From assembly GCA_963832355.1 (NCBI GenBank), contig CAWHTX010000019.1, positions 62,001 through 126,000 of the forward strand: a DNA stretch of 64,000 nucleotides, given 5' to 3'. Position 1 is the stretch's first letter; every line of letters begins with the position of its first letter. The position numbers were made by a program, and so were the translations under genes. The stretch comes from DATFVA01 sp963832355 (GTDB lineage: Bacteria; Bacteroidota; Ignavibacteria; Ignavibacteriales; Ignavibacteriaceae). Shown here in pieces: positions 9,172 to 16,910 of this stretch. The notes beneath the pieces are model-generated. The model saw nothing but the letters and a program-made list of their open reading frames with translations. It had not been told where the DNA came from and did no database searches.

Positions 9172-10014
9172 ATGTTTCCTCTTCTGCTCACAATATTATG
9201 CTCAACCTCAATTGCTCTCATACTTAAGTACAGCGATACAAAAAAGGGTGATCCCGTTCTGCTCCTTTGCGGCAATTATTTTACAGCTGCTGTTATCAGC
9301 CTGATATTAATTTTATCGGAAAAGGATCTCTCTTCTTCAACAGGTACGTTTCTCTTTGGAGCGGGACTAGGATTATTATTCTTTATCGGGTTTTTTGTTT
9401 TCGCAATTGCAGTCAGTAAGGCAGGAGCATCCTTATCTGCAGTGAGTTCAAGGTTATCTGTTATAATCCCGGTGGGACTCTCAGTCATTATCTATAATGA
9501 AATACCGTCTGTCTTTCAGTCAGCGGGAATAATTCTCGCACTTGTAACTATCCTTCTCTTTTATTTTTCCATCAGGAAATTTTCATCAGGCAGCTTCAAC
9601 AAAGCCGATTATCTCTACCTTGTTCTTCTTCTCATTGCTATCGGGATCAATGATTTCTGCTTTAAGATATTTCAGAACTGGCGTCCTGCTGAAGAGAAGA
9701 ACTTTTTCATATTCATTATTTTTACTTTTGCGTTTATATATTCGTTCTCATATGTACTCTTCAAAAAGATAAAGTTTAATTACCGCACCCTATCAACAGG
9801 TCTGATGCTCGGTGTACCGAATGTATTCAGTTCTTATTTTATGCTTGATGCATTGAATAATCTCCCCGCCGTTATCGTTTACCCTGCTATCAACATCGGA
9901 ATTATTGTTTTAACAACGCTAGCAGCGTTCCTTATCTGGCAGGAGAAGCTGAATGTGTTTGGGTGGTGGGCGATGGGCTTTGGAATTACGGCAATTTATT
10001 TGCTGAGTGTATGA
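9172..10014 (+). CDS. EamA/DMT-family transporter
   Basis: A 280-residue polytopic membrane protein with about ten hydrophobic helices arranged as two repeats of five, the layout of the drug/metabolite transporter superfamily. Helices include residues 2-17, 27-46, 60-84, 87-107 and 112-133 in the first half. The C-terminal half ends ALVTILLF-like and WWAMGFGITAIYLLSV segments. Substrate cannot be inferred; relatives export amino acids, nucleobases or drugs. It starts one base after the epimerase-like gene, so a shared pathway (export of a modified metabolite) is possible but speculative. Confidence 0.82.
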   Translation: MFPLLLTILCSTSIALILKYSDTKKGDPVLLLCGNYFTAAVISLILILSEKDLSSSTGTFLFGAGLGLLFFIGFFVFAIAVSKAGASLSAVSSRLSVIIPVGLSVIIYNEIPSVFQSAGIILALVTILLFYFSIRKFSSGSFNKADYLYLVLLLIAIGINDFCFKIFQNWRPAEEKNFFIFIIFTFAFIYSFSYVLFKKIKFNYRTLSTGLMLGVPNVFSSYFMLDALNNLPAVIVYPAINIGIIVLTTLAAFLIWQEKLNVFGWWAMGFGITAIYLLSV

Positions 10015-10020
10015 TAGTGC

Positions 10021-10208
10021 AACCTCTACGAGGTTGGGGACATATAAGGATAACCAATCTTCCTACAATAATATATCCTCTACGAGAATAATAGTGGATA
10101 ATTTGATGAATGTAAGAACCAGATTTTTTACAATCTTATAACACCTACGATGTTCGGGCTTTAATTTTGATAGAAGTAGAAACGATTATGCACAACCTCT
10201 GAGAGGTT
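10021..10208. repeat. cluster of short palindromic (REP-like) repeats, CTCTACGAG family
   Basis: The intergenic stretch after the transporter holds AACCTCTACGAGGTT (10021-10035, perfect 6-bp arms), a half-decayed copy ATCCTCTACGAGAAT (10075-10089), AACACCTACGATGTT (about 10140-10154) and AACCTCTGAGAGGTT (10194-10208). All share a 15-nt hairpin design with a 3-base loop. Related copies occur at 15852-15921. Confidence 0.75.
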
Positions 10209-10249
10209 AAATTATTGTAGCCTAAATTGATTTCATGACCCCTGAAAAT

Positions 10250-10279
10250 AAAAAAAGGCGGCAGAGAAGTTCTGCCGCC
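10250..10279 (-). terminator. terminator of the 10297-10719 gene
   Basis: On the minus strand GGCGGCAGA-ACTTC-TCTGCCGCC is a perfect 9-bp stem with a 5-base loop, followed immediately by seven T residues. It begins 18 bases after the stop codon at 10297. Confidence 0.92.
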
Positions 10280-10296
10280 CTGTTGAGGGAGTGTTG

Positions 10297-10719
10297 TTAT
10301 CTTCTGCCACCCCTTTGCTTGCCTTTGGGACCGGTGCCGTCGCAAACACCTGTCCCTGCACCCGGACCATATCCGGTGCCGTCACGAGGACCAATACCGC
10401 TATGTCCTGTTCCGTCACCAGGTCCGAAACCGTTTCCGTTGCCTTGCGCATTGTTGTACTTGTAGTTGTACCTGTACCAGAAGCTGTAATGGTTCGAGCT
10501 TCTCTTTTGCGCTCTGACAAAATCGGGATCTACACAATTCGGAACTCCGTCGCCGTCTGAATCGATTGCATTATCGTTTATCCCATCGTTGTTCAGATCT
10601 ATATAGCCTTTACCTGTTTTAGTCTGTTTGTTTTGCGCGTTCAGTTCAGAGCTGTTCAGATATAAACCCAGTATCAAAACCATCCCTGAAGTCATCAGAA
10701 TTTTAACTATGCTTTTCAT
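10297..10719 (-). CDS. small secreted protein with DGDG calcium-loop repeat and Gly/Arg tail
   Basis: A 140-residue protein with an N-terminal signal peptide (hydrophobic 8-22, cleavage near LNAQ). DLNNDGINDN and DSDGDGVPNCVDPDF (about 42-67) look like thrombospondin type-3/EF-like calcium-binding loops. A Gly-rich region with repeated GxGDGTG (95-133) follows, ending KGKQRGGRR. No known enzyme domain. The 95-residue gene at 15425-15712 has the same plan (signal, DKDGDGICD, Gly/Arg end), so they look like one family on either side of the kinase/NtrC pair. A TGGCAC-N5-TTGA element lies 55-70 bases upstream of the start codon and a perfect terminator follows. It is probably controlled by the adjacent sigma54 activator (inference). 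Function unknown. Confidence 0.78.
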   Translation of the reverse strand: MKSIVKILMTSGMVLILGLYLNSSELNAQNKQTKTGKGYIDLNNDGINDNAIDSDGDGVPNCVDPDFVRAQKRSSNHYSFWYRYNYKYNNAQGNGNGFGPGDGTGHSGIGPRDGTGYGPGAGTGVCDGTGPKGKQRGGRR

Positions 10720-10773
10720 TTCTATCTCCTTGTCATTTTATTATTTTTAAGGGACGTCCGTTGTAGTTTTCTA

Positions 10774-10789
10774 TTCAACGTGTGTGCCA
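10774..10789 (-). promoter_or_regulatory. putative sigma54 promoter of the 10297-10719 gene
   Basis: Minus-strand TGGCAC-ACACG-TTGAA matches the sigma54 -24/-12 form TGGCAC-N5-TTGC except for the last C. The predicted start is near 10763, giving a leader of about 45 bases before the ATG at 10719. The neighbouring gene encodes an NtrC-type activator, and the second member of this gene family has a matching element at 15734-15749. Confidence 0.6.
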
Positions 10790-10953
10790 TTATTAAATTA
10801 TTCGGTTTGGGGAGATTTTTGATGCGGATAATTCCATTTCGACTATATAGGCGTTTTACTACGACCATCCCGGCGAGTCTGTATACCCGAAACCTGATTT
10901 AGTCTCCGGAATCAAATGGTTATTAAAGGAATGAGAATTGTATTGGAAATATC

Positions 10954-12960
10954 GTGAAATGGAAATTTAAGCTCCGTTCTTCTGCTGTCATCGCGATAAC
11001 TGTGGTAATAGGAATAGTGATGATTACCTCTGCTTACCTGGAACTGAAGCAGGGGAAAGAAGAACTTTACCATATCCTTAATGAACAATCGCTTGCATTA
11101 ATTGAAACCATAACCGAAAGCTCCGTTAATACTATTAATTCCGGATTCGAGATTGAAGATCTCATCACAGAAAGACTGCTCAACAATGCCCGCCTTATAA
11201 GAGATCTGGATGCTTCAGGCAGTCTTACCCGGCGGAAAATGATAGAAATTGGCAAGGCAAATGACCTGTACAGAATAAATATTTTCAACAGATCAGGTGA
11301 CAGAGTGCTCTCCAATCGTGTTCCCGAGCCTGACCATAACCATGGTGAAGAGAATATTAACCGGTATTCAGAGATAGCACCAATACTTAACGGCAGCACC
11401 GATGAACTTATAATAGGACTAAAGGAAGCTGAATTTAACGAGGGGCAGAGATATGCTGTTGCAGTTGCGCGTTCCGGCCGCCGGGGAGCCATTGTGGTTA
11501 ATCTCGATGCAAAGGAACTGCTCGACTTCAGGAAGAGGATCGGGATCGGGAAGATAATTCAGGATATCTCCCGGAATTCTGGGATCATATACATAGCCCT
11601 TCAGGATACGGGAGGAATTCTCGCTGCCAGTACAAATATAGATTCGCTTGATGCAGTTCCTGACGATCTCTTCCTTCAGAAAGCCATGAAGACCGATTCG
11701 GTGTATTACAGAACCATTCCTTTTGCGGGCAATGATATATATGAAGTAGTAAAACGACTCACTTATGATAACGCAATAGTAGGAATTTTCAGAATAGGAC
11801 TTTCTCTTGATGAACTCAGAAGCATTGAGTCACGTGCATATCAAAGGATACTCTTAATAACTCTTATCCTTGCCGCTGTTTCGATTATTACGCTGAGCAT
11901 AGTATTCACTTCGCAGAACCTGAAAACTATTTCCGAGGAGTTTAATAAGTTCAAAACCTTTACCGGCTCCATCCTGAAGAATATGGATGAAGCAGTGATA
12001 GTTGTTAACAAAGATTTTGTAATTTCTCTTTTCAACCGGTCTGCACAAAAACTTTTCGGGATCAAAGAGAAAGAAGTAACGGGTAAGAACCTTAATGAGT
12101 TGAGTGATTTCATTTTCATTGCAGAAATGCTGAAATCGGAGCGGAGTACCGAAAAGTTCGTTAATATAAATGGTGAGGCAAGGTACCTGCTTATCAGTTC
12201 AACCGCCAATTATGATGAGCAAAATGAAATTGAAAGCTATACGGTTGTGCTTAATGATATAACAGAGAAGAAATCGCTTGAAGAAAATTCCCGCAGGAAA
12301 GAGAAACTTTCCGCTATGGGTGAGCTTGCATCGGGAGTAGCTCATGAGATAAGAAATCCTATAAATGCAATAGGTATGATAGCTCAGAGACTGCAGAAGG
12401 AGTTCTCCCCTGACGGCGGGAATGATGAGTTTGATTCCATCACCAACCTGCTGCGTACAGAAGTAACAAGGATAAACAAGATCATTAAACAATTCCTTGA
12501 TTACGCAAAACCTCTGGAAGTAAAACCGGAAGAGGTGGATGCCGACGAATATTTCAGAGAGGTTTATCAGCTTTTTGAGGGACAGGCAGAAAAACGAAGA
12601 GTTACATTTACAATACATGGCTTAAATCCCTGCACAATTAAGATCGATCCCGAACTTATGAAGCAGGCTTTAATGAACCTGGTGCAGAATGCCTTCGATG
12701 CTGTAGGAGAAGAAGGACGAATTGGTGTCCGTTATCTTTGTGAAGATAATAAACTGGAGATAATTGTGTCAGACAACGGACGGGGTATAATTGAAGCAGA
12801 CAGGCAAAAGATTTTCGATCTTTATTATACATCAAGGAAGGACGGAACCGGGATTGGACTAAGCATCACACAAAAAATAATTGAACAGCACGGCGGTTCC
12901 ATTTCATATGAGAGCGTCATGAATGTGGGAACTAAATTTAAGATAATAATACCCCAATGA
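10954..12960 (+). CDS. membrane sensor histidine kinase (NtrB/ZraS-like)
   Basis: A 668-residue kinase: TM helix at about 9-28, a periplasmic sensory region of about 270 residues (probably a Cache-like fold), a second TM near 298-318, a PAS domain (about 335-445) and HisKA with H464 in GVAHEIRNPINAIGM. HATPase has NLVQNAFDAV, DNGRGI and GTGIGLSIT. The HEIRNP form of the H-box is typical of kinases that pair with NtrC-type regulators. Start is GTG at 10954; no ATG start in frame was seen nearby. It overlaps the response regulator by four bases (ATGA), so the two are translationally coupled. Likely signal: an envelope or extracellular ligand; its identity cannot be read from the sequence. Confidence 0.93.
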   Translation: MKWKFKLRSSAVIAITVVIGIVMITSAYLELKQGKEELYHILNEQSLALIETITESSVNTINSGFEIEDLITERLLNNARLIRDLDASGSLTRRKMIEIGKANDLYRINIFNRSGDRVLSNRVPEPDHNHGEENINRYSEIAPILNGSTDELIIGLKEAEFNEGQRYAVAVARSGRRGAIVVNLDAKELLDFRKRIGIGKIIQDISRNSGIIYIALQDTGGILAASTNIDSLDAVPDDLFLQKAMKTDSVYYRTIPFAGNDIYEVVKRLTYDNAIVGIFRIGLSLDELRSIESRAYQRILLITLILAAVSIITLSIVFTSQNLKTISEEFNKFKTFTGSILKNMDEAVIVVNKDFVISLFNRSAQKLFGIKEKEVTGKNLNELSDFIFIAEMLKSERSTEKFVNINGEARYLLISSTANYDEQNEIESYTVVLNDITEKKSLEENSRRKEKLSAMGELASGVAHEIRNPINAIGMIAQRLQKEFSPDGGNDEFDSITNLLRTEVTRINKIIKQFLDYAKPLEVKPEEVDADEYFREVYQLFEGQAEKRRVTFTIHGLNPCTIKIDPELMKQALMNLVQNAFDAVGEEGRIGVRYLCEDNKLEIIVSDNGRGIIEADRQKIFDLYYTSRKDGTGIGLSITQKIIEQHGGSISYESVMNVGTKFKIIIPQ

Positions 12961-14327
12961 AAGATTACAACATATTAATAATAGATGATGAACAGACCCA
13001 GCGGGAAGTTCTGACCGGCTATCTCAGAAAGAAGGGTTATCATATCCTTTCTGCCGATTCAGGCGAAGAAGGGATCAGGCTTGTAAGGCAGAATACAGTT
13101 GATATAGTTCTTTCTGATTTTAAGATGCCGGATAAAACAGGTCTGGAAGTTCTGGACGAAGTTAAAAAGATTAACCCGGAAATCAGCTTTGTTATAATCA
13201 CTGCCTACAGTACAGTTGAAACTGCAGTTAAAGCAATGCGGATGGGAGCCTACGACTATATTTCAAAGCCGGTAGATCTTGATGAACTTGACCTTCTGAT
13301 AGAAAAGATAGTAGAGAACCGGAACCTTAAATCAGAGATTCAAAACCTGAAATCTCAGCTGCAGGAGAAGCATAAGATAACTTCCATCATTTCACAGTCG
13401 CCGAGAATGCAGGAAGTCCTAAGTATATCTTCCCGAGCTGCCGAAAGCAGTGCCTCAATTATGATAACGGGAGAGAACGGAACCGGTAAAGAAGTGCTGG
13501 CAAAAGCGATCCATTATATTAGTCCCAGGAAGGATGGTCCTTTTATAGCGGTTAACATACCGGCTCTTTCCGAGAATCTTTTAGAAAGTGAGCTGTTTGG
13601 TCATGAGAAAGGATCTTTCACGGGAGCCGACAGGATGAGAAAAGGCCGGTTCGAAGTCGCCTCGGGCGGAACTATCTTCCTGGATGAGATAGGCGACATT
13701 CCCCCTTCTATGCAGGTGAAACTTCTTCGTGTGCTGCAGGAACGTGAGATTGAGCGCGTGGGCGGCACGGAAAAAATTCCTGTTGATGTGAGGATAATCT
13801 CCGCAACAAACCGAAACCTTGAACAGAAAATTAAGGAAGGTATGTTCAGGGAGGATTTGTTTTACAGGCTGAACATCGTTACTATCTGCATCCCCCCGCT
13901 GCATGACCGCAAAGAGGATATTCTGCCTTTAATTGAATTCTTTACCGGGAAATTCGCCAGGCAGAACAATAAGCCTGGTATGGAGATCTCCAAAGAAGCA
14001 ATAGACAGTCTTCTTAAATACAATTTCCCCGGCAACGTAAGAGAGCTTGAAAATATAATAGAACGCTCCGTGGTTCTTTCGCGCGACAGTCTCATCACCC
14101 TTAACGACCTCCCTATGAATGTACGCGGGTTCAGAGAAGAGGCTTCTGCTGCACAAAGCGAAGGAGAAACTCTGAACGATAAGATTGAGGCACTCGAAAA
14201 ATCGATGATCTACGATGCACTGGCTAAAATGAACGGCAACCAGACCCAGGCGGGAAAGCTGCTCGGCATCACCGAGCGCAACCTCCGTTATAAAATGAAG
14301 AAATACGACATCAAGTATCAGAAGTGA
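12957..14327 (+). CDS. sigma54-dependent NtrC-family response regulator
   Basis: A 456-residue regulator: receiver (1-120) with phospho-acceptor D54 in VLSDFKMPD and K104 in ISKP. The AAA+ sigma54-activation domain (about 145-385) has Walker A GENGTGKE (172-179), the sigma54-contacting loop GSFTGA (219-224, a known variant of GAFTGA) and Walker B GGTIFLDEIG. Arginine-finger/sensor motifs follow (FREDLFYRLN, FPGNVRELEN). The C-terminal Fis-type helix-turn-helix (about 410-452) reads NQTQAGKLLGITERNLRYKMKKY. It should activate sigma54 promoters when phosphorylated by the kinase encoded just upstream. Two TGGCAC-N5-TTG elements flank this pair. Its stop codon abuts, base to base, the stop codon of the convergent barrel gene. 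Confidence 0.96.
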   Translation: MKDYNILIIDDEQTQREVLTGYLRKKGYHILSADSGEEGIRLVRQNTVDIVLSDFKMPDKTGLEVLDEVKKINPEISFVIITAYSTVETAVKAMRMGAYDYISKPVDLDELDLLIEKIVENRNLKSEIQNLKSQLQEKHKITSIISQSPRMQEVLSISSRAAESSASIMITGENGTGKEVLAKAIHYISPRKDGPFIAVNIPALSENLLESELFGHEKGSFTGADRMRKGRFEVASGGTIFLDEIGDIPPSMQVKLLRVLQEREIERVGGTEKIPVDVRIISATNRNLEQKIKEGMFREDLFYRLNIVTICIPPLHDRKEDILPLIEFFTGKFARQNNKPGMEISKEAIDSLLKYNFPGNVRELENIIERSVVLSRDSLITLNDLPMNVRGFREEASAAQSEGETLNDKIEALEKSMIYDALAKMNGNQTQAGKLLGITERNLRYKMKKYDIKYQK

Positions 14328-15425
14328 TCAGAAACCCCACTCCAGCGTAACAGCTGAAAGGTGGTTGTTGTATTCGTAGAAATAATCGTTCGAGTTGTTG
14401 ATGAGATAATTATAGCTTAACGATAAGCCCAGTCCTTCCGTTATACTCTGAAGATCAAAGCTCAGCTCTGCACCAAGTGCGTAGTAATTATCCTTCCTGA
14501 GGATATCCGTTTCCGTTCCATCGGGAAGAGCGATCGGAAGGTTATTAAAGTTTCTCTGGGTATAAATAAATTCACCCTGCAGCACAATGTTATTTGTGAT
14601 CATCTGCGTAACAGCTGCTCCCGCTTCCATTCCGTCGTTCGAGTATGCATCATTAAAAATTTCCTCTTCATAATAAATGTAATCAGTATAGGTTATGTAC
14701 CTGTTGCCCGTTGTGAGGTTTTTACGGTAGAGGAAGTAGCCGCTTAGTCCTGTTGTTTCCGAAATGTTCTGTGCGATCTGAACATAGCTCTTCCACTGTG
14801 AAATATTATCAGCTATATCGGGAGAATTATATCTCAGTTTATACAGTTTAACATCAGCTTCGGTACCAAGCGAAAGAGTTGTTTTTGTGGAGAGTGTACT
14901 GCTGTACTTCAGAAATACCCGGTGTTCGAAGTGAGTGAACGAATCGAAGTTCTTATAATCATTAAAGAAGAAAGTATAGCCTCCGAGAAGAAAATCTGTT
15001 TCATTGAGGAAATGCCGGTAGTTGGCATAAGCTGAGAGCTGTGAGAGATCGTATACCGACAGTTCATCGCGGTTGTTACGAAGAGCGTAATTAATTCCCG
15101 CATTCAGAGGATTTTCATCCTCTGATAAGAAAAGAGTATTCACTAATCCGAACTTATGAGAATTGGATGATTTGAAGTTATTCTCTCTGAAATAAGAAAC
15201 GTTCCCTGTATAATAAAGCTGTAAGTTATTTGTCTCAGATTCGAAATTATAGCCTGCTTCCAGTGTACCGCTGTGCACAACATCCGAAGTCTTCTCAAAG
15301 TTATTGTAGATGTTGTCATCATAATAGTTCTCAAAACGTGTACTCAGCGAAAGCTGGGAGAAAGCCGTCTGTGTCAGCATCCCTAACAAAAATATGCAGA
15401 GGGAGGCAGCAGAGAATATTTTCAT
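14328..15425 (-). CDS. outer-membrane beta-barrel protein, unknown function
   Basis: A 365-residue protein with a signal peptide (MKIFSAASLCIFLLGML, cleavage after AFSQ), then alternating hydrophobic/aromatic strands throughout (for example LQLYYTGNVSYF, FLLGGYTFFFND, TGLSGYFLYRKNL). It ends AVTLEWGF with a C-terminal phenylalanine, as in outer-membrane barrels. Not matched to a named family. It is the second gene of a minus-strand operon: its ATG overlaps the TAA of the DGDG protein by one base (TAATG), so both would come from the sigma54-like promoter at 15734. It ends exactly where the response regulator ends, without intergenic space, so each transcript would run antisense into the other unless terminated internally. 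Confidence 0.8.
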   Translation of the reverse strand: MKIFSAASLCIFLLGMLTQTAFSQLSLSTRFENYYDDNIYNNFEKTSDVVHSGTLEAGYNFESETNNLQLYYTGNVSYFRENNFKSSNSHKFGLVNTLFLSEDENPLNAGINYALRNNRDELSVYDLSQLSAYANYRHFLNETDFLLGGYTFFFNDYKNFDSFTHFEHRVFLKYSSTLSTKTTLSLGTEADVKLYKLRYNSPDIADNISQWKSYVQIAQNISETTGLSGYFLYRKNLTTGNRYITYTDYIYYEEEIFNDAYSNDGMEAGAAVTQMITNNIVLQGEFIYTQRNFNNLPIALPDGTETDILRKDNYYALGAELSFDLQSITEGLGLSLSYNYLINNSNDYFYEYNNHLSAVTLEWGF

Positions 15426-15712
15426 TACCGCCCCCGTCCGCCCTGGTGGCCGTTGCCGCCATTCTGTCCTGCCCTATGCCGCTTCCGCAGCTTTTCAAAC
15501 AGCAGACCTTTAACACGCTGATCGCAAATGCCGTCGCCATCTTTATCAATGAATACATCTTTATTTCGTTTCCTTGTGGTCACTGTTTTTTTTTCTCTCT
15601 GCTCTGTTTTAACGACTTCCTTTTTCTTTGTCTGTGTACTGTCGCCTTCCTGTGCTAGAACAGGAACAGAGAAAAGGATAAACAATATTACGGCAGATAT
15701 AAGTGTCTTCAT
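15425..15712 (-). CDS. small secreted DGDG / Gly-Arg-tail protein (paralogue-like)
   Basis: A 95-residue protein with a signal peptide (MKTLISAVILFILFSVPVLAQ), a Lys/Thr/Glu-rich charged linker, one calcium-loop-like motif DKDGDGICDQ (about 54-63) and a basic Gly-rich tail ending HQGGRGR. The start at 15712 is preferred over an upstream in-frame possibility because GGAGGT sits four bases before this ATG and the signal peptide begins there. It resembles the 10297-10719 protein in architecture (signal, DGDG motif, Gly/Arg end), though similarity outside the motifs is low. It is the first gene of an operon with the outer-membrane barrel. Role unknown; calcium or surface binding is a guess. Confidence 0.75.
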   Translation of the reverse strand: MKTLISAVILFILFSVPVLAQEGDSTQTKKKEVVKTEQREKKTVTTRKRNKDVFIDKDGDGICDQRVKGLLFEKLRKRHRAGQNGGNGHQGGRGR

Positions 15713-15733
15713 ATTTACCTCCGTAAATAAACA

Positions 15734-15749
15734 GACAAACTCAGTGCCA
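15734..15749 (-). promoter_or_regulatory. putative sigma54 promoter of the DGDG-barrel operon
   Basis: Minus-strand TGGCAC-TGAGT-TTGTC has the -24/-12 spacing of sigma54 promoters with T in place of the final C. The predicted start near 15723 would leave a very short leader in which GGAGGT (15722-15717) is close to the 5' end. Same arrangement as the element at 10774-10789. Confidence 0.58.
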
Positions 15750-15851
15750 TTTGGAATGTTTAAGATAGGATACAATTTCGAGTGATAAACGAGCTTCGCT
15801 TCAATAAAAACGACCTTATGGATCGATCACCCGACCATATCGTCGAACCGA

Positions 15852-15921
15852 GAGCATCGCAGATGCTCAATTATTACAGGATGAAGAAATAAGAGGACAA
15901 ACCAGATCCTCGTAGAGGATC
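15852..15921. repeat. two REP-like hairpins
   Basis: GAGCATC-GCA-GATGCTC (15852-15868) and GATCCTC-GTA-GAGGATC (15905-15921): perfect 7-bp arms around 3-base loops. The second contains CTCGTAGAG, the reverse complement of the CTCTACGAG core seen at 10021-10089. They lie between the sigma54-like promoter and the CPYL-repeat gene. Confidence 0.7.
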
Positions 15922-15957
15922 AACATTGGAAAGGTGTTTATTTGAGGTCTGATTCTC

Positions 15958-16326
15958 TCAGGTATTCTTTCCTTGGGGAAGCGGGTGCGTTTCAATTACC
16001 TTATTGACCTCCTGGCCATGCTCTTTCAGATAAGGACACTCGTCCGCGTTACCGTTAAGGTAAGGACATTCACCTTTCTGCCCTTCAAGGTATGGACATC
16101 CACCAGCTGCAGATTCGCTATTCTCTTTCATATAAGGACAGGCAGAACTGCCTTCTTTTCCGCTGAGATAAGGGCATTCTGACTGCGAACCACTTTGCTG
16201 AAGCTGTTCGAGGTAGGGACATTTGTTTGCGTTATCCGGGTTATTCCCCTTTTCAACAATAATGTCTGATGCGGTAAATGTTAATGCTAACACAAATGCA
16301 AGCAGAACTAATGAAATATTTTTCAT
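15958..16326 (-). CDS. secreted six-fold CPYL/CPYM-repeat protein
   Basis: A 122-residue protein with a signal peptide (MKNISLVLLAFVLALTFTAS). The mature part has six copies of C-P-Y-(L/M) at C36, C51, C63, C77, C87 and C97, separated by 6-11 small, polar, acidic residues (for example ECPYLNGNADE, ECPYLKEHGQE). There is one cysteine per repeat and no others. No known domain is recognised. Six evenly placed Cys-Pro pairs resemble haem-regulatory (CP) motifs or a metal/thiol chelator; neither role is shown. It is flanked by REP hairpins and lies 245 bp upstream of the DGDG-barrel operon on the same strand, but has no sigma54-like element of its own. Confidence 0.75.
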   Translation of the reverse strand: MKNISLVLLAFVLALTFTASDIIVEKGNNPDNANKCPYLEQLQQSGSQSECPYLSGKEGSSACPYMKENSESAAGGCPYLEGQKGECPYLNGNADECPYLKEHGQEVNKVIETHPLPQGKNT

Positions 16327-16500
16327 AAAGCACCGTTCTCTTTGTTGTTAAGGGAATTCTTTTCTATTAAGATAAGAAATTTAATACTTAAAGCAACGGG
16401 CAGCTTTCGTGTATCACAGGTAAGAACACTGAATATAATTTGATTATATTTAGAGTGTTTTTTGATTATTCAAGGGTATTACACAAGTCGGGAGATCTTT

Positions 16501-16863
16501 ATGCTGCTCAAAAAAAATTTCATAATCGTTCTGGTATTCTCTTTTTTCAACTACTGCTGCTATTCTTACTATGAAATCAAGGATGCTGATCCAAAGAAAA
16601 CAGGCCTGACAGGTGTAACTAAAGTTGAACTAAAGAATAAAAAGGTAATTAAGCTGGATAAACAGGAATTTATAGAATTTCTTACAGATAGTACGATTGT
16701 TGTAAAGCAGGGATTAAAAGAAGAACGATTCAACCTATCAGAAATAAATAAGATCTATGAAACCAGGTTTGATTTTGTTCAAACTTTTTTCCTTTCTGCA
16801 GGAGTACTCTTCATCGGGTTAATGTTAGTCGGCCTAATATTCAGTTCGATTTATAAAACCTGA
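16501..16863 (+). CDS. small membrane-anchored hypothetical protein
   Basis: A 120-residue protein from the ATG at 16501, preferred over an in-frame start 39 bases upstream because GGGAG lies just before it and the signal sequence begins there. The N-terminus (MLLKKNFIIVLVFSFFNYCC) is a signal or lipoprotein-like signal, although the lipobox is poor. A short charged domain contains lysine-rich strands (VTKVELKNKKVIKLDKQEF) and LTDSTIVVKQG. The C-terminus has a strong TM helix (about 93-115). Family not recognised. It is alone on its strand between the CPYL gene and the convergent pullulanase-like gene. Confidence 0.6.
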   Translation: MLLKKNFIIVLVFSFFNYCCYSYYEIKDADPKKTGLTGVTKVELKNKKVIKLDKQEFIEFLTDSTIVVKQGLKEERFNLSEINKIYETRFDFVQTFFLSAGVLFIGLMLVGLIFSSIYKT

Positions 16864-16910
16864 TTTGAAGATCTCTCCCTTCGGAAAAGATGTCAAACAA
16901 ACAACAATTT

